Part shown: piece by piece, positions 1 through 5,683 of the stretch
Layout of the letters: each line of letters opens with the position of its first letter
How positions within the stretch are numbered: the first letter of the stretch is position 1
Source: Porticoccaceae bacterium
Lineage (GTDB): Bacteria > Pseudomonadota > Gammaproteobacteria > Pseudomonadales > Porticoccaceae
Assembly (NCBI GenBank): GCA_023228865.1
Contig: JALOAH010000128.1
Coordinates: forward strand, 1 to 9,073
DNA: 9,073 bases
Direction of reading: 5' to 3'
Program-made: the position numbers and the translations under genes
The notes under the pieces: model-generated
The model's input: the letters and a program-made list of their open reading frames with translations, nothing else
Told to the model about the DNA's origin: nothing
Databases searched by the model: none

Positions 1-1219
1 CGGTAAACTCCGCCTGAATATAGGGGGCGTAATTTTCGTAACGGGATTTGGGAACCCAGCTGCGCCCCGTCTGAATCAGCTCCTGCCAGGTTTCATCCTC
101 AAGCACATCGATACCGTAAACCAGATTGAGGGGCAAGCCCGCTACCTGATCCTTGGCCAGGGTGATTTTAACCCCCAGTTTTTCCGAATTGTTCTGGGAC
201 TGATCAAGTAGATTGGCGCCATAGGCCGGGTCTTGAAAGGTGGCGAGGGGAATGGCTTCAGCGCCGTAGGTGGCGGCAAAATCCTGACTGAATGCCTGCA
301 CCCGCAAACTGTGGCCGAAAAACACCTCATTGCTGTAATTGATACTGATGGTGGTCACTTCGTTGCTGGCGGCATCGCCATTGATATCACCTTTGACCGC
401 ACTGCTGGCAATGCCTTCAGAGACATCCCCAGGCACCGAAATCCAGCGGTTATTGCCTTCAATATCGTAGCGGTTAAAGGTCAGCTCAAGGCGCTGGTCG
501 TCCCAGTTGTAGCCGGTTTTGACAAAACCATTGAGGGTTTCCGAATCCATGGTGTCGCCCTGGGTATTATCGGCGCCGACAATATCGCCATTGGCATCGT
601 AGGCCACGCCGGTGTCGCGGTAACTGAGGCTGGCCAGCACATCGGCGTTGCCAAAGCTGTTGGAAACACTGTAAGTCACACCATAATCGGCGCTTTCAGC
701 CACATCCTCGTCCTGAAATGTGGTGTCGACACGAATGCTCTGGGTCAGTTCTTTGCTGGGCTTTTTGGTGATGAGGTTAATAATGCCGCCGGAAGCGCCG
801 AGGCCGTGAATTGCGTTGGCGCCGTGCAGCACCTCAATGCGCTCCACCACTGCGGGGTCAATGGTATGGCCATCGCGGCCACCGTTGCGCAACGGGTTCG
901 ACTGGGGAACGCCATCGATCATATACAGCGGCTTGCGGCCGCGCAGGCTCTCACCGGCGTTGGTCATCTTCTGGCGACTGGGGGAAAAACCGGGAATCAG
1001 ATTGCCCAGCACCGTGGAAATATCGTTATTCACTGCCAACTGCTGCGCCAGCTCGGCCTCATTGATAATGGTGATGGTGTTGGGAATGGTGCTTAGAGGG
1101 CGTTCGACCCGGTTGGCGGTAACCACCACCTCCTCGGCAATTTTTTCCGCCTGCACCGAGAGTGGCAGGCAAAAACTCAGCGCCAGCAGGGTATAGCCAG
1201 CTGTTTTTGGGGAATTCAT
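1..1219 (-). CDS. TonB-dependent ferric-siderophore receptor, IutA-like (N-terminal part, runs off left edge)
   Basis: An unbroken minus-strand frame of 406 codons starts at ATG 1219 and continues past position 1. Residues 1-24 form a signal peptide (basic start, hydrophobic core, SVQA before EK). A TonB box, EEVVVTA, follows at about 29-35. The plug domain shows LIPGFSPSR, then LRGRKPLYMIDGV at about 93-105, and VERIEVLHGA with GASGGIINLITKK at about 123-151, the usual plug hallmarks. The later part reads as alternating strands of the barrel. The pattern LIPG...MRGR/LRGR...DGV and a D-x-NGD...DNTQ stretch recall the aerobactin receptor IutA, so a hydroxamate-type ferric siderophore is a reasonable but unproven substrate. 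AAGGAA lies about 7 nt before the ATG. A Fur-box-like site upstream supports iron repression. About half of the barrel and the C-terminus lie outside the window. A TonB-dependent receptor is near certain; the substrate is not. Confidence 0.93.
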   Translation of the reverse strand, partial: MNSPKTAGYTLLALSFCLPLSVQAEKIAEEVVVTANRVERPLSTIPNTITIINEAELAQQLAVNNDISTVLGNLIPGFSPSRQKMTNAGESLRGRKPLYMIDGVPQSNPLRNGGRDGHTIDPAVVERIEVLHGANAIHGLGASGGIINLITKKPSKELTQSIRVDTTFQDEDVAESADYGVTYSVSNSFGNADVLASLSYRDTGVAYDANGDIVGADNTQGDTMDSETLNGFVKTGYNWDDQRLELTFNRYDIEGNNRWISVPGDVSEGIASSAVKGDINGDAASNEVTTISINYSNEVFFGHSLRVQAFSQDFAATYGAEAIPLATFQDPAYGANLLDQSQNNSEKLGVKITLAKDQVAGLPLNLVYGIDVLEDETWQELIQTGRSWVPKSRYENYAPYIQAEFT

Positions 1220-1300
1220 GGGCTTTCCTTGATGTGTCTGTTGTCAGGGACAGAGGGCTTGCGGCAAGCAACAACTGAATAGCCGCCACCTTATCGCAAA

Positions 1301-1315
1301 TGATAACAACTATCA
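1301..1315 (-). promoter_or_regulatory. Fur box upstream of the siderophore receptor gene
   Basis: On the minus strand this reads TGATAGTTGTTATCA, a 7-1-7 inverted repeat that matches the Fur consensus TGATAATnATTATCA at 12 of 14 defined positions. It lies 82 bp upstream of the receptor ATG. A possible promoter overlaps it on the same strand: TTGATA at 1316-1311 as -35, then 17 nt, then TAAGGT at 1293-1288 as a weak -10. Fe-Fur bound here would cover the promoter, consistent with derepression under iron starvation. The operator is well supported by sequence; the exact promoter hexamers are a guess. Confidence 0.8.
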
Positions 1316-1411
1316 ATAGCTTTATATTTATCAGGCAGGCTTTTCGACCCATAACTGAGCTGGCAGTTTGGCCAAGCTGCTGGCGAAGGAGCGGCGATGG
1401 CCGGGCGTCAA

Positions 1412-1436
1412 TATCGCTTGCAGGCAAGCTCCCACA
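1412..1436 (-). repeat. REP-type palindromic element, minus orientation
   Basis: The minus strand reads GTGTGGGAGCTTGCCTGCAAGCGAT, split here as GTGTGGGAGCTT and GCCTGCAAGCGAT. It holds a perfect 6-bp stem (GCTTGC/GCAAGC, forward 1416-1421 and 1424-1429). The GGAGC-stem-GCGA layout is that of the intergenic REP elements common in Pseudomonas and relatives. It is oriented opposite to the copy at 1568-1594, with about 130 bp between them. Confidence 0.65.
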
Positions 1437-1481
1437 CTACAACAAGGTAACCGCAGTGCAAATCTGGTTCGGTGTGTTTTG
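1435..1481. repeat. Diverged direct repeat, copy 1
   Basis: This copy begins CACTACAACAAGG, has a 4-nt insertion, then continues with GCAGTGCAAATCTGG and ends in TGTTTTG. It pairs with the copy at 1527-1569; apart from the insertion only about five positions differ. It lies between the two REP palindromes, directly next to the left one. Function unknown; probably part of a composite intergenic repeat. Confidence 0.6.
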
Positions 1482-1489
1482 CTTCTGGT

Positions 1490-1510
1490 TCCCACGCGCC
1501 TGCGTGAGGC
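1490..1510. repeat. Short palindrome between the REP elements
   Basis: CACGC (1493-1497) and GCGTG (1502-1506) form a 5-bp stem with a 4-nt loop, within TTCCCACGCGCCTGCGTG. This resembles the TTCCCACGC-loop-GCGTGGGAA palindromes scattered between genes in many proteobacteria, but the right arm is degenerate (GCGTGAGG). It is recorded as one more sign that this spacer is a repeat-collecting site. Confidence 0.4.
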
Positions 1511-1526
1511 ATGGCAGGGCATCAAT

Positions 1527-1569
1527 CACTACAACAAGGCGCAGTGCAAGTCTGGCTCGGTGCGTTCTG
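1527..1569. repeat. Diverged direct repeat, copy 2
   Basis: This copy reads CACTACAACAAGGCGCAGTG and continues CAAGTCTGGCTCGG to TGCGTTCTG, and it runs straight into the right REP element. It is the partner of the copy at 1435-1481 and lacks that copy's 4-nt insertion. No reading frame in this spacer resembles a real gene. Confidence 0.6.
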
Positions 1570-1594
1570 TAGGAGCCTGCCCTGCAGGCGAAGG
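1568..1594 (+). repeat. REP-type palindromic element, plus orientation
   Basis: The element reads TGTAGGAGCCTGCC then CTGCAGGCGAAGG, with a perfect 6-bp stem GCCTGC/GCAGGC (1575-1580, 1584-1589) and a 3-nt loop. The form TGTAGGAGC-stem-GCGAA is typical of Pseudomonas-type REP sequences. With the inverted copy at 1412-1436 it makes a BIME-like pair in the spacer between two divergently read genes. Such elements are mobilised by RAYT-family transposases, none of which is encoded here. Confidence 0.7.
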
Positions 1595-1737
1595 TTTGCC
1601 AATCCAGAACTCCTCGCCAACCATTGCTGGGGAACCCGACTCCCACAGGATATACCCCGCTTTACAGCCAATAGGCTAGAATGCTCTTTTGCCACTATCC
1701 ATCAATACAGCTCCATCAATACAGTAAGGAAGGTGCC

Positions 1738-2364
1738 ATGAGCGGTTGCTGCGACAACAGCTGTACCATCGATGCCCTGCACCAACGCCAGCGGGGAACA
1801 CTGAACACGGTGCTGATCATCAATGCGGTGATGTTTGTGGTGATCGTGACCGCTGCCCTCTACGGCAACTCCACCGCATTGCTGGCAGACAGCCTGGACA
1901 ACCTTGGCGACGCTCTCACCTATGGCTTGAGCCTCTACGCCGTCAGCCGGGGAACCGCCGTAAAAGCCAGAGTCGCGCTTTTTAAAGGCGGGCTTATTTT
2001 TCTCGCCGCTTGCGTGGTTGCCGGGCAGATTGTCTACAAACTCTTTGTGCCCAGCGTGCCGGTATTTGAAGTGATGGGCATCTTCAGCCTGCTCGGACTT
2101 GCTGCCAACTCCACCTGCCTGTTGCTGCTGTGGCGCCACCGCCATGAAGACGTCAACATGAGCTCCGTATGGGAGTGCTCCCGCAACGACATTGCCTCCA
2201 ACCTGTCAGTTTTTATTGCCGCAGGTGCCGTGTGGTTTTTCGCCTCTGGATGGCCAGACATCCTGGTTGCCCTCGGACTTGCAGTACTGTTGCTGCGCTC
2301 GGCGATTCGCGTGATTTCATCAGCACTGGCAGAATTGCGCATAGCTAAGGCAAGGGGCGAATAA
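1738..2364 (+). CDS. Small cation diffusion facilitator (CDF) family metal transporter
   Basis: This 208-aa inner-membrane protein probably exports a divalent metal ion in exchange for protons. The start at ATG 1738 is preceded by AAGGAAGG at a good distance. An upstream in-frame ATG at 1681 would add 19 residues without a comparable ribosome binding site. The N-terminus is Cys-rich (C4, C5, C9: SGCCDNSC). About six hydrophobic segments follow. Helix 2 carries ADSLDNLGDA with D54-x3-D58, and the fifth helix region carries CSRNDIASN with D151-x3-N155, the positions of the CDF intramembrane metal site. The SRND-x-x-x-N and GWPDILV-x-L-G-L-A blocks place it in a common clade of short CDF proteins. 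It ends just after helix 6, so it lacks the cytoplasmic C-terminal domain of YiiP-type members. Metal specificity cannot be read from the sequence. No regulator is obvious nearby apart from a broken AraC fragment. Confidence 0.88.
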   Translation: MSGCCDNSCTIDALHQRQRGTLNTVLIINAVMFVVIVTAALYGNSTALLADSLDNLGDALTYGLSLYAVSRGTAVKARVALFKGGLIFLAACVVAGQIVYKLFVPSVPVFEVMGIFSLLGLAANSTCLLLLWRHRHEDVNMSSVWECSRNDIASNLSVFIAAGAVWFFASGWPDILVALGLAVLLLRSAIRVISSALAELRIAKARGE

Positions 2365-2388
2365 ACTGGACTTGCCCCGGATAGGTAG

Positions 2389-2586
2389 ACACTCCTGACG
2401 CAAACGCGACTGACCATTGCAGAACAATATTTGAGCCAGGGGGCAATGACAATTACCGATTTAGCCCTGCATCCGGGATTCAGCGACGCAGCCGTCTTCA
2501 GGCGCAGTTTCAGGAAACGGACAGGATGTTACCCAAGCGAATGGAGAAGGAAGCACGAGATCGAAGATCATCAGGGTATTTTCTAA
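2389..2586 (+). pseudogene. Remnant of an AraC-family regulator (C-terminal HTH fragment)
   Basis: An open stretch of about 65 codons begins right after an in-frame TAG (2386-2388) and ends at TAA 2584-2586. It encodes the last part of an AraC-type DNA-binding domain: RLTIAEQYLSQG (a scaffold helix), ITDLALHPGFSDAAVFRRSF (the second HTH with the family's GFSD...F-R-F pattern) and RTGCYPSEWRRK (the terminal T-G-x-P-S-E-x-R motif). The first HTH helices and the whole ligand-binding domain are missing, and no start codon with a ribosome binding site is present. It is therefore a relic of a lost gene. A proline (HPGFSD) replaces the more usual residue in the recognition region. It lies 24 bp beyond the CDF gene stop. 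Confidence 0.72.
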
Positions 2587-2592
2587 ACGGCC

Positions 2593-3270
2593 TCAAAAAG
2601 GACGGCCTGAAGTAATCCACGGTGTCATTGCTGAAAACCAGAATAATTGTAAAGGCGTGATAATTGCTGCCGGTGTTAAAATCAGTGCTGTAGGTACGAA
2701 CAGACCTTTCCAGATTGTTTCACTCGACAATGAAAAACCCGCAGCATCTGAAAGCACGCCCCACTTCCTGGCGTACGCCATGCCATAATAACTGGCCGTT
2801 AAAATGCCGCCGAGAAACCAGGCGTTTGACCAATTCCAGCTGAACAACAAAAACTTCGGACTCTGGTGATAAGTCCACAAGCCCAGCCAGTGCACACAAA
2901 TAATTTCTACCACCATATCTGTCAACACAGCACCTGCAAAAATTACAGGGAAGTGCAGGCGCCCAAGATACATTCTGAGGGTTTCATAATATTTGGACAC
3001 AATTAGCGGCAGTAAACCGAATCCGATCGCCCACAGAAAACCAATGGTATAGGGGTAGGTAATCCCTTGAATATTCAATCCGGGAATCATGGTCAACTCA
3101 GAATTGAAAGTCGCATTCCAGAAACCGGCTGTACACCACAGCCAGTCGAAGCCGGAGAGAAAATATCCTCCAAGCAGTGAGCCAAGACAGGCTGTAGAGC
3201 CATATTTCACCGACCAGACCAGCAAACCCAGGAATATCAGTGTGATAACAACTTCAAACGCAACAATCAT
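2593..3270 (-). CDS. Six-helix membrane protein, possibly AveC (spirocyclase)-like
   Basis: The protein has 225 aa from ATG 3270, which is preceded by GGAG 7 nt away. The frame also extends to a TTG at 3351 (252 aa), right after an in-frame stop, but that start lacks a ribosome binding site. About six hydrophobic segments are visible, with aromatic-rich loops: FDWLWCTAGFWNATFN after helix 2, and DMVVEIICVHWLGLWTYHQ in helix 4 and the loop after it. An intramembrane D...E pair, then LG-x-W-x-Y, then another aromatic segment resembles the layout I know from AveC-family proteins, which include the avermectin spirocyclase and many actinobacterial homologues of unknown role. That match is from memory of the pattern only. 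It is a lone gene, convergent with the CDF gene and the AraC relic. No signal peptide other than the first helix is seen. A membrane protein is sure; the family is tentative. Confidence 0.7.
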   Translation of the reverse strand: MIVAFEVVITLIFLGLLVWSVKYGSTACLGSLLGGYFLSGFDWLWCTAGFWNATFNSELTMIPGLNIQGITYPYTIGFLWAIGFGLLPLIVSKYYETLRMYLGRLHFPVIFAGAVLTDMVVEIICVHWLGLWTYHQSPKFLLFSWNWSNAWFLGGILTASYYGMAYARKWGVLSDAAGFSLSSETIWKGLFVPTALILTPAAIITPLQLFWFSAMTPWITSGRPF

Positions 3271-3351
3271 GTTTGCACTCCATTTTCCAGGATTGATTAA
3301 CTGCCAGTAGTGTCGAGATTTTCGACTGACGTATTTACTGCTTTGTTCCAA

Positions 3352-3634
3352 TTATCTGTGCTAGCCCAATTACGACACAATATGTGGTTAAAGCACTTCA
3401 ATTTACTGGGCAAGGGCAAGGTGCAGGGACAGTGGCAACTATATTTCATAATATCGAAAAGCTGAAGAATTAAAGCAGATTGGCCGAATAGCCCGCCACC
3501 CGCAATTCAACAACGAGAATTGGTAAAGTGGCACAGGCATGGCAACGAATTTAGTCCAACAAGCCATTTTTAGTTGCCATGAAAGATCTGGATTTTTCGT
3601 GGAGTTTTCCCACAGCATCCTTAGCCATTCTGAA
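3352..3634. other. Gene-free spacer before the guanidine riboswitch
   Basis: I see no convincing gene on either strand here. The stretch separates the minus-strand membrane-protein gene from the plus-strand guanidine exporter unit, so it should hold two divergent promoters, but I could not identify good -35/-10 pairs. The one clear structure is the 9-bp inverted repeat at 3538-3581. A 36-codon frame starting at ATG 3579 overlaps the riboswitch and has no ribosome binding site. Confidence 0.6.
3538..3581. repeat. Perfect 9-bp inverted repeat upstream of the riboswitch
   Basis: CATGGCAAC (3538-3546) and GTTGCCATG (3573-3581) are exact reverse complements separated by 26 nt. The right arm ends 54 nt before the first riboswitch hairpin. 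It could be a split operator or a hairpin in the leader RNA, or chance. The spacer shows no further symmetry. Confidence 0.45.
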
Positions 3635-3677
3635 GTGGGGACGACCTCACCTCTCGATTTCGTCAGGGGACGACCCC
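3635..3677 (+). ncRNA. Guanidine-II (mini-ykkC) riboswitch
   Basis: Two tandem hairpins carry identical ACGA loops. P1 is GTGGGG-ACGA-CCTCAC (3635-3650), six pairs including one G-U. P2 is GGGG-ACGA-CCCC (3666-3677), four G-C pairs. The linker is 15 nt. Paired ACGR-loop stems with this short linker define the mini-ykkC motif, which binds two guanidinium ions and promotes loop-loop pairing. The element ends 21 nt before the ATG of a Gdx/SugE-type exporter, its standard genetic partner. In this class ligand binding usually turns on translation by freeing the ribosome binding site. The only ribosome-binding-like sequence here is a weak TGAG at 3687-3690, so the exact anti-SD pairing is not obvious. 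Confidence 0.93.
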
Positions 3678-3698
3678 AAAATTAACTGAGCGCTGTAT

Positions 3699-4016
3699 AT
3701 GAGTTGGATTATTTTGTTTGTAGCCGGCCTTTTGGAGGTTGGCTGGGCCATCGGTTTGAAATACACGGACGGCTTTACGAAGCTCTGGCCTACTGTGGGC
3801 ACGGTATTTTCGATGATTGCGAGTTTTCTCTTGCTAGGTTTGGCTCTGAAAGCATTGCCTGTGGGCACCGCCTATGGAATATGGGTGGGTATAGGTGCTG
3901 TAGGCACGGCTGTTCTGGGCATATTATTGTTCGGCGAATCAGCTGATGCTCTCAAGCTGGTGAGTGTGGGGCTGATTTGCACGGGTATTGTCGGTCTTAA
4001 ATTGGCTCACTCCTGA
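3699..4016 (+). CDS. gdx: Guanidinium exporter Gdx (SugE subfamily of SMR transporters)
   Basis: This 105-aa, four-helix small multidrug resistance protein acts as a proton-coupled antiporter, probably an antiparallel dimer in the inner membrane. It removes guanidinium. E13, the shared proton/substrate glutamate, sits in [16 protein letters not shown], a SugE/Gdx signature that differs from EmrE-type quaternary-ammonium pumps. Helix 3 carries [13 protein letters not shown] with Y59 and W62, also typical of Gdx. Length is standard for the family. The guanidine-II riboswitch directly upstream independently confirms the substrate class. Only a weak TGAG precedes the ATG by 8 nt, as expected if translation is tuned by the riboswitch. 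The gene forms a single-gene unit with no carboxylase or urea-handling genes next to it. Confidence 0.95.
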   Translation: MSWIILFVAGLLEVGWAIGLKYTDGFTKLWPTVGTVFSMIASFLLLGLALKALPVGTAYGIWVGIGAVGTAVLGILLFGESADALKLVSVGLICTGIVGLKLAHS

Positions 4017-4020
4017 CTAG

Positions 4021-4030
4021 CCCCTAGGGG
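4021..4030. repeat. CCCCTAGGGG palindrome just after the gdx stop
   Basis: A perfect 10-bp palindrome begins 4 nt after the gdx stop codon. It could pair only as a very tight hairpin and has no adjacent T-tract; the nearest (4045-4049) is about 15 nt away. It may contribute weakly to transcript ending, but no clear gdx terminator is seen. The remaining sequence to 4142 shows no gene or other structure. Confidence 0.3.
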
Positions 4031-4142
4031 ATCTTGCTGGCATTTTTGCTGGACGCATGTGCGGCACATAAGCACCACGGGAGCGAATCCACCAAGTTTC
4101 GCCTGCTCGAAAACCGCGCACAAGCAATGCTGGCTTCAGGGT

Positions 4143-4176
4143 AAAAAGGCGAACCTGCCCCCAGTGGCAGGTTCGC
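4143..4176 (-). terminator. Strong intrinsic terminator of the minus-strand cluster
   Basis: GCGAACCTGCC (4149-4159) and GGCAGGTTCGC (4166-4176) form a perfect 11-bp GC-rich stem with a 6-nt loop. On the minus strand it is followed by a CTTTTTA tract (4148-4142). It begins 14 bp past the stop of the DUF7064-like gene and is the end of the whole cluster read from the right. The plus strand has no T-tract after the stem, so it should act mainly in the minus direction. Confidence 0.92.
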
Positions 4177-4190
4177 TGCGGGGCACGGAA

Positions 4191-5159
4191 TCAGATGGCC
4201 GCAATCGCATCCCGATGGCGGGTCAGATAGGTTCTGCTGATTACATCCTGCTGAACGCCATAGCCGATTTCACCGCGATGATTCCAGCGCATAAAGCTTT
4301 GCGCATAGACCATGGAAGGAAACGGCGCCCAAATGCAGCCATTGATGGCCGCAGCGGTGAGATCAAATGATTTGCCCCTTTTGTCGGTCACCCGCAGCCG
4401 CGCGGACATGGGCAGCAGCCCCTGGCGCTCGACTTCCCCTTCCACGGCAACCAGGCCATTCATGTCGCCGTCTTCCAGTACATAGCCGCTGATCAGGGCG
4501 CCAAAGCCCTGCTCGTTGGCGGGGTCGAGGCCAATAAGAGCATGAATGGTGAGCCTCTCGCCAAATGAGCCGTGAATCCAGGTTGCATTGCCGTTGGCGC
4601 GCTCTTTGCGCACTCCCCAGCTGCGATCCAGGGTGTCGATACAGTCCACCTTATATTCCCTGCCCCGCAAGCGCAGACAGCCGGTAATGCGCCCAGTGAT
4701 TTCGTAGTGGCCAGAAAATGCCGCGCCGCCCCAGCCTGCACCAATACGGCCAGCCGCCATGGGGTCCATTTCGGGATCATTCATGTCAAACGGCGGCATC
4801 AAGGCGTGGAAATCCAGCTCCAGAGATGTATCCTCAATCCCTTCATATTGCAAATGGTAGTGTTCAAGGGGTTTGACTGCCGTCACCGCCACGCCATTGG
4901 CGAGGCGGTAGTCAAGCAGCGACTCGGGGCAAGGGAGATGCTGCTGGTTATCCACATAGGCCTGCGCCTCCCAGGCGGGGTTGATACGATCCTGCACCAG
5001 TACGTCCGACATAGCCACCCCCAGCTTGGGGCGCGTCAGTACATAGATGCTGCCCGAAATACGGTGTTCGGGCACAGCAAAAGGGAAGAAATTGGTTTCG
5101 CACCAATCAAAGGGCGAGTCTTCATTGAACTGAAAATCTGCATGTTCTTTCAAAATCAC
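4191..5159 (-). CDS. DUF7064/DUF7065-type protein with CrtC/AttH-like (lipocalin-like) fold
   Basis: This 322-aa protein has no signal peptide and no membrane segments. The start is GTG 5159 with TTAAGGAG about 8 nt upstream; the preceding gene ends 11 bp before, so it is the last gene of the cluster. The N-terminal half has EHRISGSIYVLTRPKLGV (about 31-48), and the C-terminal half has ITGRITGCLRLRG followed by DTLDRSWGVR (about 154-184). The D-x-SWG motif after a beta-rich stretch is what I associate with the DUF7065-DUF7064 pair, relatives of hydroxyneurosporene synthase and AttH proteins. Those are double beta-barrel proteins that bind or hydrate hydrophobic compounds. Reaction and ligand are unknown. 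Homologues often occur in lipid or steroid catabolic clusters of marine gammaproteobacteria and mycobacteria, which fits the kinases next to it. Family fairly sure, role unknown. Confidence 0.82.
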   Translation of the reverse strand: MILKEHADFQFNEDSPFDWCETNFFPFAVPEHRISGSIYVLTRPKLGVAMSDVLVQDRINPAWEAQAYVDNQQHLPCPESLLDYRLANGVAVTAVKPLEHYHLQYEGIEDTSLELDFHALMPPFDMNDPEMDPMAAGRIGAGWGGAAFSGHYEITGRITGCLRLRGREYKVDCIDTLDRSWGVRKERANGNATWIHGSFGERLTIHALIGLDPANEQGFGALISGYVLEDGDMNGLVAVEGEVERQGLLPMSARLRVTDKRGKSFDLTAAAINGCIWAPFPSMVYAQSFMRWNHRGEIGYGVQQDVISRTYLTRHRDAIAAI

Positions 5160-5170
5160 AGCAACACTCC

Positions 5171-5683
5171 TTAATTTCCTGCCAGCATGGTTTCAAGATC
5201 TGGCAGCTCTTGCGGGCGCGGGTCAAAACCCGCCTCTTTAAACCAGACCCGTTCGCGCCGGGTCTGCCTTTGTGTAAACAGAAAAACGCTTTCATTCATG
5301 GCGCGACGATAGTCCGGGGCGCCGTCTCGAGCTGCCGCGCGCAAAAGATCCTCCAGGGCAAAACCCAGGCGATGGAAAGCCGCAGCTGCGTCGCTATCGC
5401 TGGCAGCGCCGTCGAGAACCGATTGCAGCTTGCTTGCAGCATCCATTGTCAAGGCACCGCCAACAGCGGAAGGCAAGTTGCTGACAGTGTCGACCAGGTC
5501 ATCGCGACAGAGGCTATCATAAATAGCGATCACCGGCAAATGGTGGAGAAACATTTTGAGCTGAGCGGCAATAACCCCGCATTGCTCAACTGCCAGGGAG
5601 TTCGACGGGTCGACTGCCGGAAAAACAACCTGTTCCAGGGTCTGCATAACGCTGCCCAGGCGTATCGAAGGATTGGGTGTCAT
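5171..5683 (-). CDS. Small helical protein, putative partner of the adjacent kinase (paralogue of the gene at 6984-7529)
   Basis: This 170-aa soluble protein is predicted to be mostly alpha-helical. Its ATG overlaps the kinase stop codon (ATGA, 5683-5680), so the two are probably translationally coupled and made in equal amounts. The N-terminus is MTPNPSIRLGSVMQTL...VVFPAV, and the C-terminus is RQTRRERVWFKEAGFD then LPDLETML. Both blocks recur in the 181-aa protein encoded at 6984-7529, which also follows a kinase-containing segment; the middle parts are much less alike. No catalytic motif is visible. By position and size it resembles LvaB/DUF6285 proteins, small partners needed by the APH-like kinase LvaA. 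Similarity to that family is only suggestive, and I would call it hypothetical with a likely accessory role. Confidence 0.82.
   Translation of the reverse strand: MTPNPSIRLGSVMQTLEQVVFPAVDPSNSLAVEQCGVIAAQLKMFLHHLPVIAIYDSLCRDDLVDTVSNLPSAVGGALTMDAASKLQSVLDGAASDSDAAAAFHRLGFALEDLLRAAARDGAPDYRRAMNESVFLFTQRQTRRERVWFKEAGFDPRPQELPDLETMLAGN

Noticed and set aside
233..1096. Plus-strand 287-codon frame opposite the siderophore receptor gene
   Set aside because: The minus strand encodes an unmistakable TonB-dependent receptor throughout; the plus frame is its antisense shadow with low-complexity Ala/Gly/Val/Ile content.
1412..1594. CRISPR-like array
   Set aside because: There are only two diverged direct-repeat copies plus inverted REP palindromes; spacing is irregular and no cas gene is present.
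1368..1741. Several 70-100 codon frames on both strands in the spacer before the CDF gene
   Set aside because: They run through REP palindromes and direct repeats, have no ribosome binding sites and encode no recognisable protein.
3579..3689. 36-codon plus-strand frame (MKDLDFSWSF...) overlapping the guanidine riboswitch
   Set aside because: There is no ribosome binding site, and the frame crosses both riboswitch hairpins whose structure explains the sequence; a leader peptide is possible but unsupported.
4572..5174. Plus-strand 200-codon frame opposite the DUF7064-type gene
   Set aside because: It lies wholly opposite a gene with recognised motifs, a good ribosome binding site and operon spacing, and it shows no domain of its own.
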